Of a stretch of 64,000 nucleotides of DNA, positions 1 through 11,830 are shown piece by piece. The stretch comes from Pleodorina starrii (taxonomy: Eukaryota; Chlorophyta; Chlorophyceae; Chlamydomonadales; Volvocaceae). The notes below the pieces were generated by a model, which made no database searches, was not told the DNA's origin, and saw nothing but the letters and a program-made list of their open reading frames with translations. The first letter of the stretch is position 1, and each line of letters opens with the position of its first letter. A program made the position numbers and the translations under genes. The stretch covers positions 1,984,001 to 2,048,000 of the forward strand of contig BRXU01000008.1 in the NCBI GenBank assembly GCA_030267565.1. The letters run 5' to 3'.

Positions 1-2966
1 GTCCGATTCCAGTCCCAAGTCCGTGGTGCGGACACCCCTGCCACAACCGTCCGTGTGCATTTAAGCGTGGGACCACCACCAGCCACCAGCCCCCAGCCCT
101 TTCTCAACGAAAGGAACAGCACCCGCGGCGACGAAGGCCGTGGGGGCATCATAAAGTATTGACACGGTGACGGCTAGATAGGTCACCTTTTGCGACAGGA
201 CAAGATGTCCCGGGCGCTGGAGACACGCCGCGCGGCAAAGCCGCATCAGCGGCTTCCGTCACGGCGGGCAGCACTTGCAAGTGAGCCGTCCGACGCCCGA
301 GCTGTTGGTTGAAAGTCTCCCAGCCGGCCTCACTGCGGTCTAACCGCTCAAGGCGATGACGCGAGCATGAGATATTTTTTGGTCGCACCCAGCCGTGTCC
401 GCGGTCAAGGCGCTCAACACGTAGCCACATCATCAGATCTATTTGGCCAGCTTACGCAACATGCGTCCGTCCTGGCTGGCGCGTCTTGCTTTCGCCAATG
501 GAAGGTCGCGCGGTTCGGGTCCGTGGGGTTGCTTGCCAAATAAAGCGCAGCCCCCCTCTACTAGAGCAACTTAGCGCTCGCATGCGAAATGCCCATATGC
601 GCATATTCCCTAGCTGCCTGTCGAAGTCGAACGTTAGGCACCAAAAAAGCCCTAACCGCGGTCCCGGGCCGAAACGTGACTGTGCATCTCAACCTGGCGG
701 GTAAATTGTAACACCTGACCTGGAAGAAGGCAACGAAGCCCTGACATCAACGCCGGCCACAACTCACGCCAACGCCTACCCAAGAACGCAAGCTCCGTAA
801 GGACGATACAAAGCAAAATCACAATGGAATATGCAATCTGATATTCGTTATTAAAAGGGCCCCGTCGGACCTTGCCTTTCCGAGCTCCATTCGCGCGCTT
901 CGGCGCGCCTCGAGGACGCCAGGGTAAAGTATGCCTCGATTTCCTCCCTCGACGGCGCCCCAAACAGGCAGCGCGCGACTCCTGCGAGCTGGGGACGCGC
1001 AGTAGGTGCGGCTGCTCGCGCTGGTGGGCTGGGCACGTGGTCGTGGGTCATGCCTGCTGCCCAAAGCGGGGCAGCAGGCGTCTGAGGCGTCTGAGGAGCC
1101 TGCGGTGTCTGCGCTAAACGCTCAGTCCTGAGGGACGGCATGGTTTCGTAGTGCTGGGCTAAGCAAGCCATGACAAGGGGATCGGGCGGATGTCTTACGG
1201 TCTTTGTGAATAAAACGTCGAAGTCTTTCGGTCTGTAGTTAGTTGAAGAAGTACAGCCTTTGCTTAAGTCATTGCTTGTTTGCTCGAGGTGACATACGAC
1301 AAGGGCGCCAGGGGCGTCGACCTCCGGCGTACGACAGGTGTCTGATTTGCTACGCCGCAAGTTATCGCTCGTCACGATATTACGACGGTCGACACGTTCA
1401 GTAAGCGCATAAGAATTCAGGTCCCGCAAGTTATCTTGCGGCGTATACTGTATATTCTTCTACCTTTGGCAAAGTTCCGAAAGCCGGTGTGCTCCAGGGC
1501 CTTATACGGTACTGGAGTTGTGGTCGAACCCAAGGAGCGACAAGGTTCCGAAATGGCAGTAAAGACAGCTCTGGTGGAGTAAGCAGGCCATATCATTCCC
1601 TTTCATGTCCGTGTCTCGCGCTGGCTGGGCGACGTCAACTTCAGCCTCTACACGTTCCCCCGTTGGCCAGAAAATTTCACGAAATTTGAAATCCAGAAAT
1701 AGTATGCATGAATTTCCTAGCGAACGATCTGCATTTTCGTGGGTTGCAAGCTGCTTCGCCGTCCGCGAAGTCCCACCGCACTCACCGCAGAAAGAGTGGG
1801 ATTCGGTTGGCCCGCCCTTGCGGGAGGTCTCCGTCAAGCTGGATTGTTGACATCCACAGCGGCCGCTAGCAGAAAATTGACGTATTGCTGATCCATTAGG
1901 GCTCTCTTGGGGCGTCAAGGGTACAGGGCATCGACGCATCGTCCATCGTCCAGTTGCAGCCCGCGAGTTGCTGTGAAGTCGGTTGGTGCGTGTTGGTGCG
2001 TGTGGCTACTTCTGAGTAGGCGGGGCCGGGGCCTGTCACCAGTTGGGGAGTCTCATGGCTGATTCCTCCCCCCCCGGCGCCGCGGCAAAGCGCCGGACCC
2101 CGTCCGACGCGGCCAACAGAAACGCCGAACCCTTAACCTTCGTGCAGCGGGTTGATCGCACTTGGTAGGCCCCGCTGCGCTGCGCAGTTCTCGCCAACCT
2201 CCCACGCGACAGGGGCACGTGACCACCACGCTCTCGTGTTTGTGCATGTGCGATTTCGTGGCACTCCGCCTCCGAGCGGGGTGCAGGCGCTGCCTCTTCT
2301 CCCTGCGGCCTCGCTGTTCGTGCCGCCTCCGGCCCGCAGCCGCAGCACCGGCGATCGTCGCGGGGTGACATCGAGTGGCTCAGAGCTCACCAGGCCGCTG
2401 TACGCCGGTAACCTGGCATGGCGGCTTGTCCAGTTGTCCTGCTATCGTACGGCCCAACTGTAAAAGTGGAACCGCTTTCTGCCTTTCTCCACGCCAGTGG
2501 CAGTTCGACCGTGCGCCGAAGAGGCCGTTGGACTCACGTCAAGGGCGTGTTGATTGTATCGGTGCCGTCCTTTGGGGCGAGAAGCATAGCGGGTTGCTGC
2601 TTTCGAGCTTTCGAGCTGAGGACGCGAACTTTTAGCTAGGAGCCTCTTAGGCGCTATGCTGTTTATTTGTTAATTTAACATTTACCATTGGCGCTGCCAT
2701 GGCATTTTGGCATGAAACGCCGATGCTCGCTCAAAAGTATCGGCCAAGTACGGCACGGAGCGATATTTAACTTGTGGATAATATCCGCATCAGCCGCCCA
2801 CAACACCCTGTGCTGTGATTATGGACGGCGCGGACACCCTGCAGTCAATACCCGCCGCCACTCAATCCCCGCAGGAATCGCCGCTTGCCCTTCGCCCTTG
2901 TGAAACCTTCTGACCGCCTCACCTTCTCGGCTTGCGTTTCAGTCGTCACCTGTCGTCATGCGTCGT
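1..2966. other. Gene-free leader region
   Basis: I see no recognisable gene. The open frames are short, overlap on both strands and carry no family motif. Base composition is less GC-biased than in the gene-bearing part of the window. The segment runs into the repeat-rich block that follows. Confidence 0.5.
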
Positions 2967-2999
2967 TGTCACGCCCGATTACCGTACTCGCTGGGTTTC
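2967..2999 (+). repeat. 33-bp direct repeat, left copy
   Basis: A 33-bp sequence beginning TGTCACGCCCGATTACC recurs exactly at 3656-3688. The two copies bracket the 632-bp repeat copy at 3023-3654. They are too long for an ordinary target-site duplication; they could be short terminal repeats or part of a larger tandem unit. Confidence 0.75.
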
Positions 3000-3022
3000 G
3001 CGTCACGCGGCGTTGTAGTATA

Positions 3023-3654
3023 AAGGTAGAAAGAGAAGGAGGAAAGTGAAGCAATGGCAGCAGATAGGAATATTCCGCCTGCAGCACCAAAGCTGGAATA
3101 ACGGAAAGCCGCCGAAGGAACGCCATCAGGTAGCACCATCAGGCTGACGAACTCGCTGCTCCGTAGCCCAATTCATAGACCGGCCAGTAGTCTGACTACG
3201 AAATATGTCAGGGTTCCGTTACAAACGAGTAGTGGTCCTCGGTACGCGACTTCCGGGTCTCATCGTTCCACGGGAGGCCTGGGCTACATTCGCCCAATGA
3301 TCCTAATTCCTCACATGATACTCACTGTCGCGAATCAGGCTACGACTAAGCGTCGAGCAGTCAATCGTGACACGAGACGCTGGGACAGCGTCGAAATGAC
3401 CCTTAAGAACCAACAGATCATGACTGCCGTACCAGAAACCAACCACAGGTAAGCAAACCACCTGACTGCCAGGAGATCAACGCAATGGAAATATTCCAAC
3501 CATAAAACACATCTTCCAAACCAACCACATCTCAAGTATGATGCACATCAGCGACCCACAGACCCAGGCGACATTACACCGTAACCTCGCCTTCGACCTC
3601 AGACCAGCGCGCCTGTCCCGCAAATCGAACGAATTCAGTAATCCGTCATGACAG
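3023..3654 (+). repeat. 632-bp dispersed repeat, uninterrupted copy
   Basis: This segment matches 5733-7445 almost base for base once two insertions (6148-6449 and 6507-7291, each counted with its AAC repeat) are removed from the second copy. The few differences include a 6-bp gap near 3190 and a C/G change near 3240. No coding motif is visible, so the parent family is unknown. It is flanked by the 33-bp direct repeats at 2967 and 3656. Confidence 0.8.
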
Positions 3655-3655
3655 C

Positions 3656-3688
3656 TGTCACGCCCGATTACCGTACTCGCTGGGTTTC
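3656..3688 (+). repeat. 33-bp direct repeat, right copy
   Basis: Exact match to 2967-2999; lies directly after the uninterrupted 632-bp repeat copy. Confidence 0.75.
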
Positions 3689-4113
3689 ACACACTCTGGA
3701 TACCAGAACTCCCCCCCCCAGCCGACAGAATCAGCAGAAGGCGCCGTAAGGGCGGCTGACACACCAGAGCAAGGAACCTGCCTGACTAACGCTAACCTGC
3801 TGCCTGTCACTTAGCAATAGCAACGCAACACCGACAATGGCAAAACGCCAGGCTCACGACAAAGCACGCCAGAAACAACTGCCCCAGACAAATCATGTCC
3901 CGCACAGCTCAACCAGACCGAGAAAAGGTACCTATCTAGAAAGGAAAACCCTGAAGCGCAGACCCGCAAAGCAGAACAGAGCACCGCCAAGGCAACGAAG
4001 GAGACAAACGACACCCAGTGCACAGGCTCAACAGGCCTGCACCGGGCAAAAGAAAGGCTGCGGGCTGGACCTACTCAGGTGGCATGCAACAGGTGAACAC
4101 GGCCGACTGCTGG
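3689..4113. other. No gene seen
   Basis: Low-complexity-free DNA between the repeat and the miniature retrotransposon. An open frame of 93 residues on the plus strand at 3837 has no recognisable motif and is probably fortuitous. Confidence 0.4.
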
Positions 4114-4118
4114 GATAG

Positions 4119-4222
4119 TGTAACGCCGAGGTCATAGGTGCCGTACAGTCGGCTAGCATAAAGCCTAAGAAAGGCGTCGCACAGCATCTCGAGTAGCCTT
4201 TGCTCCGCCCAAGCACTACATT
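4119..4222 (+). repeat. Left LTR of the miniature retrotransposon
   Basis: 104 bp, identical to 4497-4600. Begins TGTAACGCCGAGG and ends CACTACATT, followed at once by the primer-binding-like site. Confidence 0.8.
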
Positions 4223-4496
4223 GGTATCGAGACCAGTACTGTCGTACAGTCTCTCAGAGGTCGTCAGTTCGATCCCTGGTACTCACGGAAAGGCTTCCAC
4301 TCCAGAAAACCTTGCAAATAAAGGCTAGAGGCATGTATGCCGCGGCATGACCTGACTTGGGAAGTTGTCCACCCCAATGCCGAAGACCTGGCTAAGACCC
4401 CAGGCATGCAAAGGTGGTGAATGGCGGAGTGGACTGTGCACAGACACTGCGAGGACGCAGTGAGGACCGAGGACGTTCCCTTCAGAGGGGGGGGAA

Positions 4497-4600
4497 TGTA
4501 ACGCCGAGGTCATAGGTGCCGTACAGTCGGCTAGCATAAAGCCTAAGAAAGGCGTCGCACAGCATCTCGAGTAGCCTTTGCTCCGCCCAAGCACTACATT
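4497..4600 (+). repeat. Right LTR of the miniature retrotransposon
   Basis: 104 bp, no mismatch to the left copy by eye. Preceded by a G-rich polypurine tract and followed by GATAG, the same 5 bp that precede the left copy. Confidence 0.8.
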
Positions 4601-4605
4601 GATAG

Positions 4606-5732
4606 GCTAGCACTCCCTTGGGCCGCCCTCGCCAGCCAGGACACTCTTCCTGAGGCTCATGCACCAACCAACGGACGTAGCGGAACTCAGCGGCACACCA
4701 TGAACGGAACACAGTCAATAGGCTCAGGACTAAGGACTTTTGAGCCATTGCATTCCGTAAACATTATCCAATCCAGGAACTCCTCGGCCCTGCACGTGTG
4801 ACTCTCGAAGTCGCTTGCACGGCAATCTGCATATCCCCTGGAAAACCCTGGCCCTGGTAAAACACTATTCAACAGAATATCCCTCGGAAATCCCCTGGAG
4901 AACCCTTGTCCAGCACGGCTGGCAGAAACGGTGCACTAGAATGACACGTCTGCATGGGGAGTGAAACACGGCGCACCTGCGCGGCCGGAATAAAGCCATT
5001 CCCGGAAAGCGCCACATACAAAAGAAGACCGCCCTATCAGAGGACCAGATGTCTGCGCCTGGAATGCCGCACTCGGGGGAAAACCCTGGCTAGCACGCCC
5101 CCCCTGGGTATCAAGGCCGTACACAAGGGGCCGCCGGTTGTCAAAGCTCTTCACGCTGCCGGCTTGCTAAAAGTCAAACCCGTCGGCTATCACGCATTAT
5201 GCCGTAAGGAGCCGGCACACATCGCAAGCTACTGACCGCCGCTTATCTGCGGGCACGGGCAGGCTCTCCGTTCGGCCCCCGTCCCTTGGCTCACCCTCGC
5301 GCTGGTGGCTCGGCACGCGCTGCTAAATCATGCCAAACAGGACCCCACCTGTGTAACCTCCTAATTAAGGCTATTATAACGCTGCCCGGTGACCTGCAAC
5401 CTTCCCGCAAAGTAACTCGCAAGCGACGGACAACCCTATCGATGGCCGGCGGGTACACGACAAGGAGCCGGACGCGTTTCGCACTCATTAACCCACTAAA
5501 AGGCATCCAGATCATGCATCGGTCTTCACAAAGGGTACTTGATCTCCCTTCCAAACGCTCAGGTCTCGGCGGGCATCACGATGAACATCACAGGCCGGCA
5601 CTCGATCATAATCGCCGGCATCTTCAAGGCATAATCATCAATTAATAGCTCCATCGCGTAATCACCAAGCGGTCTCGTAGCTCGATCCTGGCTGAAGCCA
5701 GGCATGGTCTCGTGTCAGAAGGTTGTGGTGTT
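4606..5732. other. No gene seen
   Basis: Several open frames of 60-120 residues occur on both strands, but none shows a recognisable domain and none is supported by splice signals. This may be decayed mobile-element DNA. Confidence 0.4.
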
Positions 5733-6147
5733 AAGGTAGAAAGAGAAGGAGGAAAGTGAAGCAATGGCAGCAGATAGGAATATTCCGCCTGCAGCACCAA
5801 AGCTGGAATAACGGAAAGCCGCCGAAGGAACGCCATCAGGTAGCACCATCAGGCTGACGAACTCGCTGCTCCGTAGCCCAATTCATAGACCGGCCAGTAG
5901 TACGAAATATGTCAGGGTTCCGTTACAAACGAGTAGTGGTCCGCGGTACGCGACTTCCGGGTCTCATCGTTCCACGGGAGGCCTGGGCTACATTCGCCCA
6001 ATGATCCTAATTCCTCACATGATACTCACTGTCGCGAATCAGGCTACGACTAAGCGTCGAGCAGTCAATCGTGACACGAGACGCTGGGACAGCGTCGAAA
6101 TGACCCTTAAGAACCAACAGATCATGACTGCCGTACCAGAAACCAAC

Positions 6148-6449
6148 TGAAGGTTTTCTGAGTGCAACGCTAGAAAACCAAGGTTTTCTGTGAACTCAGA
6201 GGAGTTGTGCCCTCATAAGGGCGTTGGTACGGCACATGGTGCCAGTTAAGGTGTCCGCGAAGGCGTGGAGGAGTGATTTTCGGGTTTTGTAGCTACATAG
6301 GGTGGTTGCTGCGAGGCTGTGGGCATTAAGGCCTTAGCGATAGCTTTCGCGGTAGCCGGCCCTCACCCGGCCTACCTACCGAATAAGGACGGCTTTCATT
6401 GCTTGCAGGTACCCTTTGTGTGTAACGAACGATGATTTCTCATGAAAAC
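6148..6449. mobile_element. About 0.3-kb insertion, MITE-like
   Basis: Absent from the otherwise matching copy at 3443/3444. It starts TGAAGGTTTTCTGAG and ends CTCATGAAAACC, so its ends carry the inverted heptamer GGTTTTC/GAAAACC. AAC lies at both edges, and a second inverted pair sits just inside the left end. There is no coding capacity. It could be a non-autonomous DNA transposon; the superfamily is not identifiable. Confidence 0.6.
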
Positions 6450-6506
6450 CACAGGTAAGCAAACCACCAGACTGCCAGGAGATCAACGCAATGGAAATAT
6501 TCCAAC

Positions 6507-7291
6507 TTAGCCCGTGGCGCCCCATAATGTAGGTCGGTTTGATCGGTTGATCGCCTTAGAATGGATTAAACTTTTACTGGATGCGTTACTGGATGCGTTA
6601 CAGAAAATGCGACCTCGAAGTACGTACTCCGTTCGGGATCTTCAGCCCGACTGCATCATTTCTGCTTTCCAAAATTACATGTTTAGCTACCGATTATAAA
6701 GCCTTATAAATGCTGCGTTCCAGTGTGTCCGCAAATGAACGTCGGTCATCACTCTTCCGGCAGACTCTCACCCAAGCAGCGACGAACAGAACCAACACCC
6801 ATACGCAATTCAGATTCAAATTTCATATACGCTTCACTAATATTCACCCCGCGAGGTCGCTTGTAAGTGTCAAATCGTTATACGCTCTGCCGTACCGAAG
6901 TGTCACACTACATTACGGCGGTTTCGGCTGTTGGCACAGGATTCAGGCCCCTGTATGCCAAAGTCCCGGGATCGAAACCCATCCCAGTCATATGGGTGTA
7001 GGCGCTGAATATACTTGCGCTGAACCACTGAGTTACCGCTGCCTAGGCTGATAGCCTCTGGGGCTCAGTGTGTACGCTGACAAAGTGGTTTCGGGCAGTT
7101 TCACCACGGGAGGTTCGAGATGCAATCGGACCGAGTCAGCTGGCGGGGCTTCGGCCCCGCCCGGGGAGTGGGCCCCGTGAACAAAGTGGCCGTCTGACAC
7201 GTTGAGATGTAGCCGAAAGGCGGCGCGGAATGTACGTCCGGCTGAACAGGTTGGCTCCTGTCCACTCAATACCCCCACCCCGCATCCTAAC
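6507..7291. mobile_element. About 0.78-kb insertion carrying a tRNA-like segment
   Basis: Absent from the matching copy at 3500/3501, with AAC at both edges (6504-6506 and 7289-7291). It starts TTAGCCCGTGGC. The minus strand contains a tRNA-like stretch near 6961-7045. No reading frame is recognisable. It may be a SINE or a composite of two elements. Confidence 0.55.
6961..7045 (-). other. tRNA-like sequence, possible SINE head
   Basis: On the minus strand, GTAACTCAGTGGTTCAGCGC matches a tRNA D-arm and RNA polymerase III A box, and about 45 bases later GGGTTTCGATCCCGGG resembles a T-arm and B box with one extra T. I could not fold a complete cloverleaf with a clear anticodon stem. I therefore call it tRNA-derived and not a functional tRNA gene. 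Confidence 0.4.
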
Positions 7292-8051
7292 CATAAAACA
7301 CATCTTCCAAACCAACCACATCTCAAGTATGATGCACATCAGCGACCCACAGACCCAGGCGACATTACACCGTAACCTCGCCTTCGACCTCAGACCAGCG
7401 CGCCTGTCCCGCAAATCGAACGAATTCAGTAATCCGTCATGACAGCGTCACCTGTCGTCACCTGTCGTCATGCGGCAATTGTTTCGTCCGGGCCATTCTA
7501 GGTCATGTCGGTTTCTCCGCATTCCGTGGCGATTGCTGCTTCCCGCTCAGAAACGCTCCTCCTGTCATTCGAATAATCAGGAGCACACACCGACTTCCCA
7601 TGCCCGCTCAAGCGCATCCACTCCGCTATACCCGTCTCCCTTGTCGCTATCCGATGTTTTTCCAGACCGCTCGCTCGTCCATAACCCATCCCAGCTTTCA
7701 TTTCTTGCTCATGGCACGGCGCTTTTTGGGTGGGCCAACTTTGTCGTTTCATACGGACTCAGTGCATACCGGCCCCTTCGGGCATCGTCGCGCACGCAAA
7801 ACAAACAATCGTCTGGAAAATCATGCCGCACAGTCGCGCAAAAACAAATAATCCTGGCAGGAATTTGCAAAGAAGGAAAATTATTATTGGGCAGTTACCG
7901 CGACAGCGGCCATAGCCGGGGATCCGTGCCACACGCAAGCGAGGCCGGTCAAGAGCGGGGGCGAGGGCAGCTAGGGCGGCAGCAGCAGGCAGGGGGGAAG
8001 TGGGAGGGAGGAAGAGGATGGCGGCTGGGGTAGCCGGGGTAGAAAAGGATA

Positions 8052-8196
8052 CCGCAGCGGAGACGAGGACGGCGTTAGCGAACGGACCCGGAACCCAGTA
8101 ATACTTACCGAACATACCTGTAACCTTACCGAGCTGAAAAGACGCTGCGACCGCGTCGCCGCCAGACCAACCCGGACGGACAATTACGCGCGACAG
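8052..8196 (+). repeat. About 145-bp dispersed repeat, copy 1
   Basis: Matches 12955-13098 in the same orientation at roughly 85-90% by eye. Read on the minus strand, both copies encode the related peptide LGKVT-MFGKY-WV-GPFANAV in one open frame, so the sequence may derive from a coding exon. Both contain ATACTTACCGAACATA on the plus strand, which on the minus strand reads as a strong splice donor, GGTAAGTAT. Confidence 0.65.
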
Positions 8197-8846
8197 CACA
8201 AGAACGGCACGAACGCCCGGACAAAACAACCCGACAAATTGTAGACTCACCTGCGTTCAATGGAGGAAGCGAAGCGGGAAGATACGAAGGAAAAAAGGGC
8301 GTGAGTAATGGCAATGGGCAACGGCATTGGCAGCGAAGGAAGGGGCGAGCAGGCAGGCAAGCAAGGCAAGACACACAGAAACCCACGAACGAGCTGGGGC
8401 GGCGACGCGGTGCAAAATAGGGCAGAAGGGGCAGCTGGGCATAGAAGAAAGGGATACGGAAGGGCATAATGTACGACGGGCAGGAGGCGGAAGGCAGAGG
8501 AGATGGGGCAGAGGAAAAGAGAAAGGCAAGGCGAACAGCAGTGGGCAAGACAGGGGCAGAAGACAGACGAGCGGGAAGGGATACGAGGGGAAGGGTAGGG
8601 ACGAGTAGAAGGGAAGGACGACGGCAGGACAGGTGGAAAGGGCAGAGGCAGCGGGGCGCGTGGAGACGATGCGCAGGAGGGGCCGGGTGGCGGACCGTGA
8701 AGAGTCGGCTCCCCACCACACCGGCCGAGCGCGCAGGCCACCATGCATGAGGGGCCTGGGTCAAGGGTAATGCGGCCCAGGGGCTGGGAGGGCTGGTGGC
8801 GGGCTGGTGGCGGACTGGGGTGGGGGTGGGGGTAGCCGGGGGGGGT

Positions 8847-8896
8847 TCAGGGAGTGATATGCTCCTTTATAAAATAATGAGTCACTGCGGACGTTG
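8847..8896 (+). repeat. GGAGTGATATGCTCC repeat, copy 1
   Basis: A 50-bp segment starting TCAGGGAGTGATATGCTCC and ending CACTGCGGACGTTG. A fuller match lies at 14981-15035, and partial inverted matches lie at 30813-30834 and 39478-39500. Confidence 0.7.
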
Positions 8897-11780
8897 ATGA
8901 TCAAGCTGCGACAGCCGCTGAACCTCCGGAACTGTTAAAGTTATCCCACCCATTCCCAAACGGGGGGGGGCGGGGGGCAGCAGCGGGGCGGGGAGGCGGT
9001 TGCGCGACTCCGTTAACTAATTCCTCCCAGGGCTGCGCGACCTCGTAAAATATGTGTACAAGAGTTATGGCTGCGCGGGGATACGGTAGCCCGCAGGCAC
9101 GCGTACCGTATCAGAGGCGGTGTGCTGCCATCATCGTCACCTGGGAAACGCGGCAATGGGCAGCCACCGAGGTCAGCAGACTCCAAGGGGGGGATGCTGT
9201 GCTGCAATTTGCAGGGTTCGCGTAAGAGGGGAGGGCGCGGTCCGTAAAAGTCCTGGAAGGCCGGCGGGAATCGCGGGATGGGCAATTGATCGGAATTGAA
9301 GCTGGCAAGCTGCGGTGCCGGGCGGACGCGTGCTCACCCCCTTACCACGTTACCAGTTACCACCCTGGAGCGCGAGGGGCGCTGTAATGCCGCCCAGTTT
9401 AGTACCAGCTACCAGGTGCCCCTCTGCCCTCTCCCTCCCCCGCCCACTCCCAGTGTGCCGACCCGGCCGGTGTGCGGCCGCTGGAGACCCCCCCCTTGTG
9501 GGCCGCCCCCTTGTCCCCCAGCAGTGCCCAGCCGTTAGCGCCCTGGATTTTAGGTGGACTTAAGGTGGACTGCGTAGCACGTACAAGTTCGGCTGAAAGC
9601 CAAGCTTCTGCGCACGACTCCTCCCACCTCCGCCCCCCTACAGCCAAGCTGCGCACAGAAAGACGTCCAGGCGACTCACGGCCTCGGCCTCGGACCCGTC
9701 CCTTCGCTGCGGTATCTTCTTTGTGCAGTACCCTAAGGAGTCCCGCGAGGCCCCCGTCAGTGCGTCTCAGAGCGGATACAGGCGGCGCCGTACGGCAGTG
9801 CACCGCTGCACCCAGCCATCCCATCGGCCACGGAAGCCTCGGGAGCTTCCGTCCGTATGCACCACCGGGGGTTCCCTACCCCCTCCCCCAAGGTCGCAAA
9901 CATCCCAACATCGCACACAACACGAGCTGCCGGGAGACGCGCATCATCCCACAGAAGGGGGCGCGCACACGCACATACACACATACACATACTCGTACAC
10001 ACCACCGCACAGCGCAGCGCACTTTTATATCCGCAGGTTGCCGCACCCTCGAGAAGAAGATACCGCACCAGAGATGATGTTCCTGATGTAATGGGGAAAT
10101 GGGCACGCACACACGCAACACCACAAAAACAAAAACGCCGTCCAGCGCTGTTTTGAATTTGCTGCGAATTTTTGCGAGTCCACAGGCGGCGTTGCGGGAA
10201 TCGTCCGCCAGCCCCCGTGCACATGTGGCAGCCCCCGTGCGCTCGCCATGTGCGGCTTATGCGCGCCCAGGGCCCTCAGGGCCCTCAGGGCGTTCGACAG
10301 CGCGGGGTTTAGGGATTTAAAACCCTAATTCCCTACGTCCCAAGGACCAGGCAAACGTGGGGCATACATACCTCGCGGCCACCTGCAACACGACATCCGC
10401 GTATCGCCACCGCGCGGACATTGCCATTGCCCCCGCTTGAACGAACGAACGACCCTCCTGGTGAACACCCAATGCGACCAACTCCGAAGCGCGCGGGCGC
10501 CGGGCCCCTGGCGCCTCCGTCCCGTCTCCGTCCCTTCGCTGCGGTACCGGTATCTTCTTTTTACCCCCTGGCGACGAGGTCTCGTCGCGCGCCTGGTGGC
10601 TCTCCGACGGCGGCCTGGCCGGGGCCTGTTGGGGGGAGGGGCGCCAGAGCCGAGCCGCCTCCTGCTGTGTCGTGGCTGGCTGGTGGACCACACGGCCCAC
10701 CCCGCTTATTCTTGCGCCCTTGCGCACCTCCCGAGGGAAGAACAGCGCATGGACCAGGGGACCAGCATCTGGCCAATGACGGCCAAATGACGTGACGCCA
10801 AGCAACCTGCGCATGTAACCTATGTCCCCCTTCCCCCCCTTAATGCCCCTGGCCCTGGCCCTGTGCCTATGCTACGCGCCTCCCCCAGCTCAAATCCCCT
10901 ACTAAACCTCACTTCCATAAATCTCATTGCCATGAATCTCACTTTCAATAAATCGCACTTCCTCCCGATGCAGCAAGTGCGACGCCCTACACACACGTGT
11001 TCTACCTCCCGATGCCGAACCGGACAACGAACGAAGACCTCGACGGACTAACTGAAAGTGTGTGGGTGTCCGTTGCGCCATGAAACGCGCGCCTCCCTGC
11101 CTCCCTGCCTGCTTCCACCGTCTATATACCGCACCTCCCCCCATCTCCTCCGCCCGCCAAAGCCGCCGCCGACGCCGCGGCCTCAATAATGCCTCCGGCT
11201 CCTTACAAATCTTCATTTCTGCCGCCACCACCGCCACAGCTTTGTACCTTGTGTGCATGTCCCGCAACAGAACTCACAATCCAAGCCCCGCAGCAAAAGC
11301 AACAGCACAGCTAAGCAGAGCAAATCCCGCTAATAAGCCAAGTACCACCCACGCCAATGACCGTGCACCGCATCCGAGCCGCCGCAAGTCTGCGCCACCG
11401 CCGCCGCGGGTCGCGCCGCCGGGGCCGTGTCCCGTGTCCCGAGTCCGTCGCATTCGTGACGGGTCCAGGGGCCCAGGGCCGTGAGCCCTGCCCCTCACAC
11501 GCCCTTCCTCCCCATCTCCTGCCTACCCCCGCTAAAACACCGCCCCGCCCTGCCCCTCACACTCGCCCCGCCCTGGACAGCTCCTCGGGGCCGCTCTGTC
11601 TCCGAACCGCCTCTGTACACCGTGTTCGCCTTGTCCCACTCCCCCTGCGACCACTCCCCTTCCTCCCCCGTCTCCTGCCTTACCCCGCTAAAACACCGCC
11701 GCCCACCTCAACCGCAACCGCCGGGATGCCCGCTGCGCCGCTGCCATTCCCCAGCACGATGCTTTCTAGGACCAAACCAT

Positions 11781-11830
11781 CACACCACACCACACCACAC
11801 ACCATACCACACCACACACCATACCACACA
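11781..11830. repeat. CACAC/CATAC microsatellite
   Basis: Alternating CACAC and CATAC pentamers over about 50 bp in gene-free DNA. Confidence 0.85.

Larger units (their letters stand above)
4119..4600 (+). mobile_element. Miniature LTR retrotransposon (TRIM-like)
   Basis: Two identical 104-bp direct repeats (4119-4222 and 4497-4600) enclose 274 bp with no coding capacity. A primer-binding-like site, GGTATCGAGACC, follows the left repeat and resembles the usual initiator-Met tRNA site TGGTATCAGAGC. A polypurine tract, CAGAGGGGGGGGAA (4483-4496), directly precedes the right repeat. The 5-bp flanks match: GATAG at 4114-4118 and at 4601-4605. Size and layout fit terminal-repeat retrotransposons in miniature, which are mobilised by enzymes from other elements. 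The repeats start TGTA; taking the GATAG flanks as the target duplication makes them end ACATT rather than the canonical ACA. Identical LTRs suggest recent insertion. Confidence 0.8.
5733..7445 (+). repeat. 632-bp dispersed repeat, copy split by two insertions
   Basis: Three blocks (5733-6147, 6450-6506 and 7292-7445) are collinear with 3023-3654. The breaks fall at sequences that are contiguous in the intact copy. At each break the trinucleotide AAC is present on both sides, which points to insertions with 3-bp target duplications rather than deletions from the other copy. Confidence 0.8.

Noticed and set aside
4222..4290. Possible tRNA gene (GTTCGATCCCTGG) inside the miniature retrotransposon
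   Set aside because: The T-arm stem does not pair (GTCAG against CCTGG) and there is no convincing D-arm upstream at the right spacing.
8095..8115. ATACTTACCG resembling the 5' end of U1 snRNA
   Set aside because: Similarity stops after ten bases, there is no Sm site or stem-loop layout, and the word lies inside a dispersed repeat.
8126..8764. Four overlapping 160-210-residue minus-strand frames
   Set aside because: They arise from a purine-rich plus strand lacking stops on the complement; peptides are Pro/Ser/Leu-rich in every frame.
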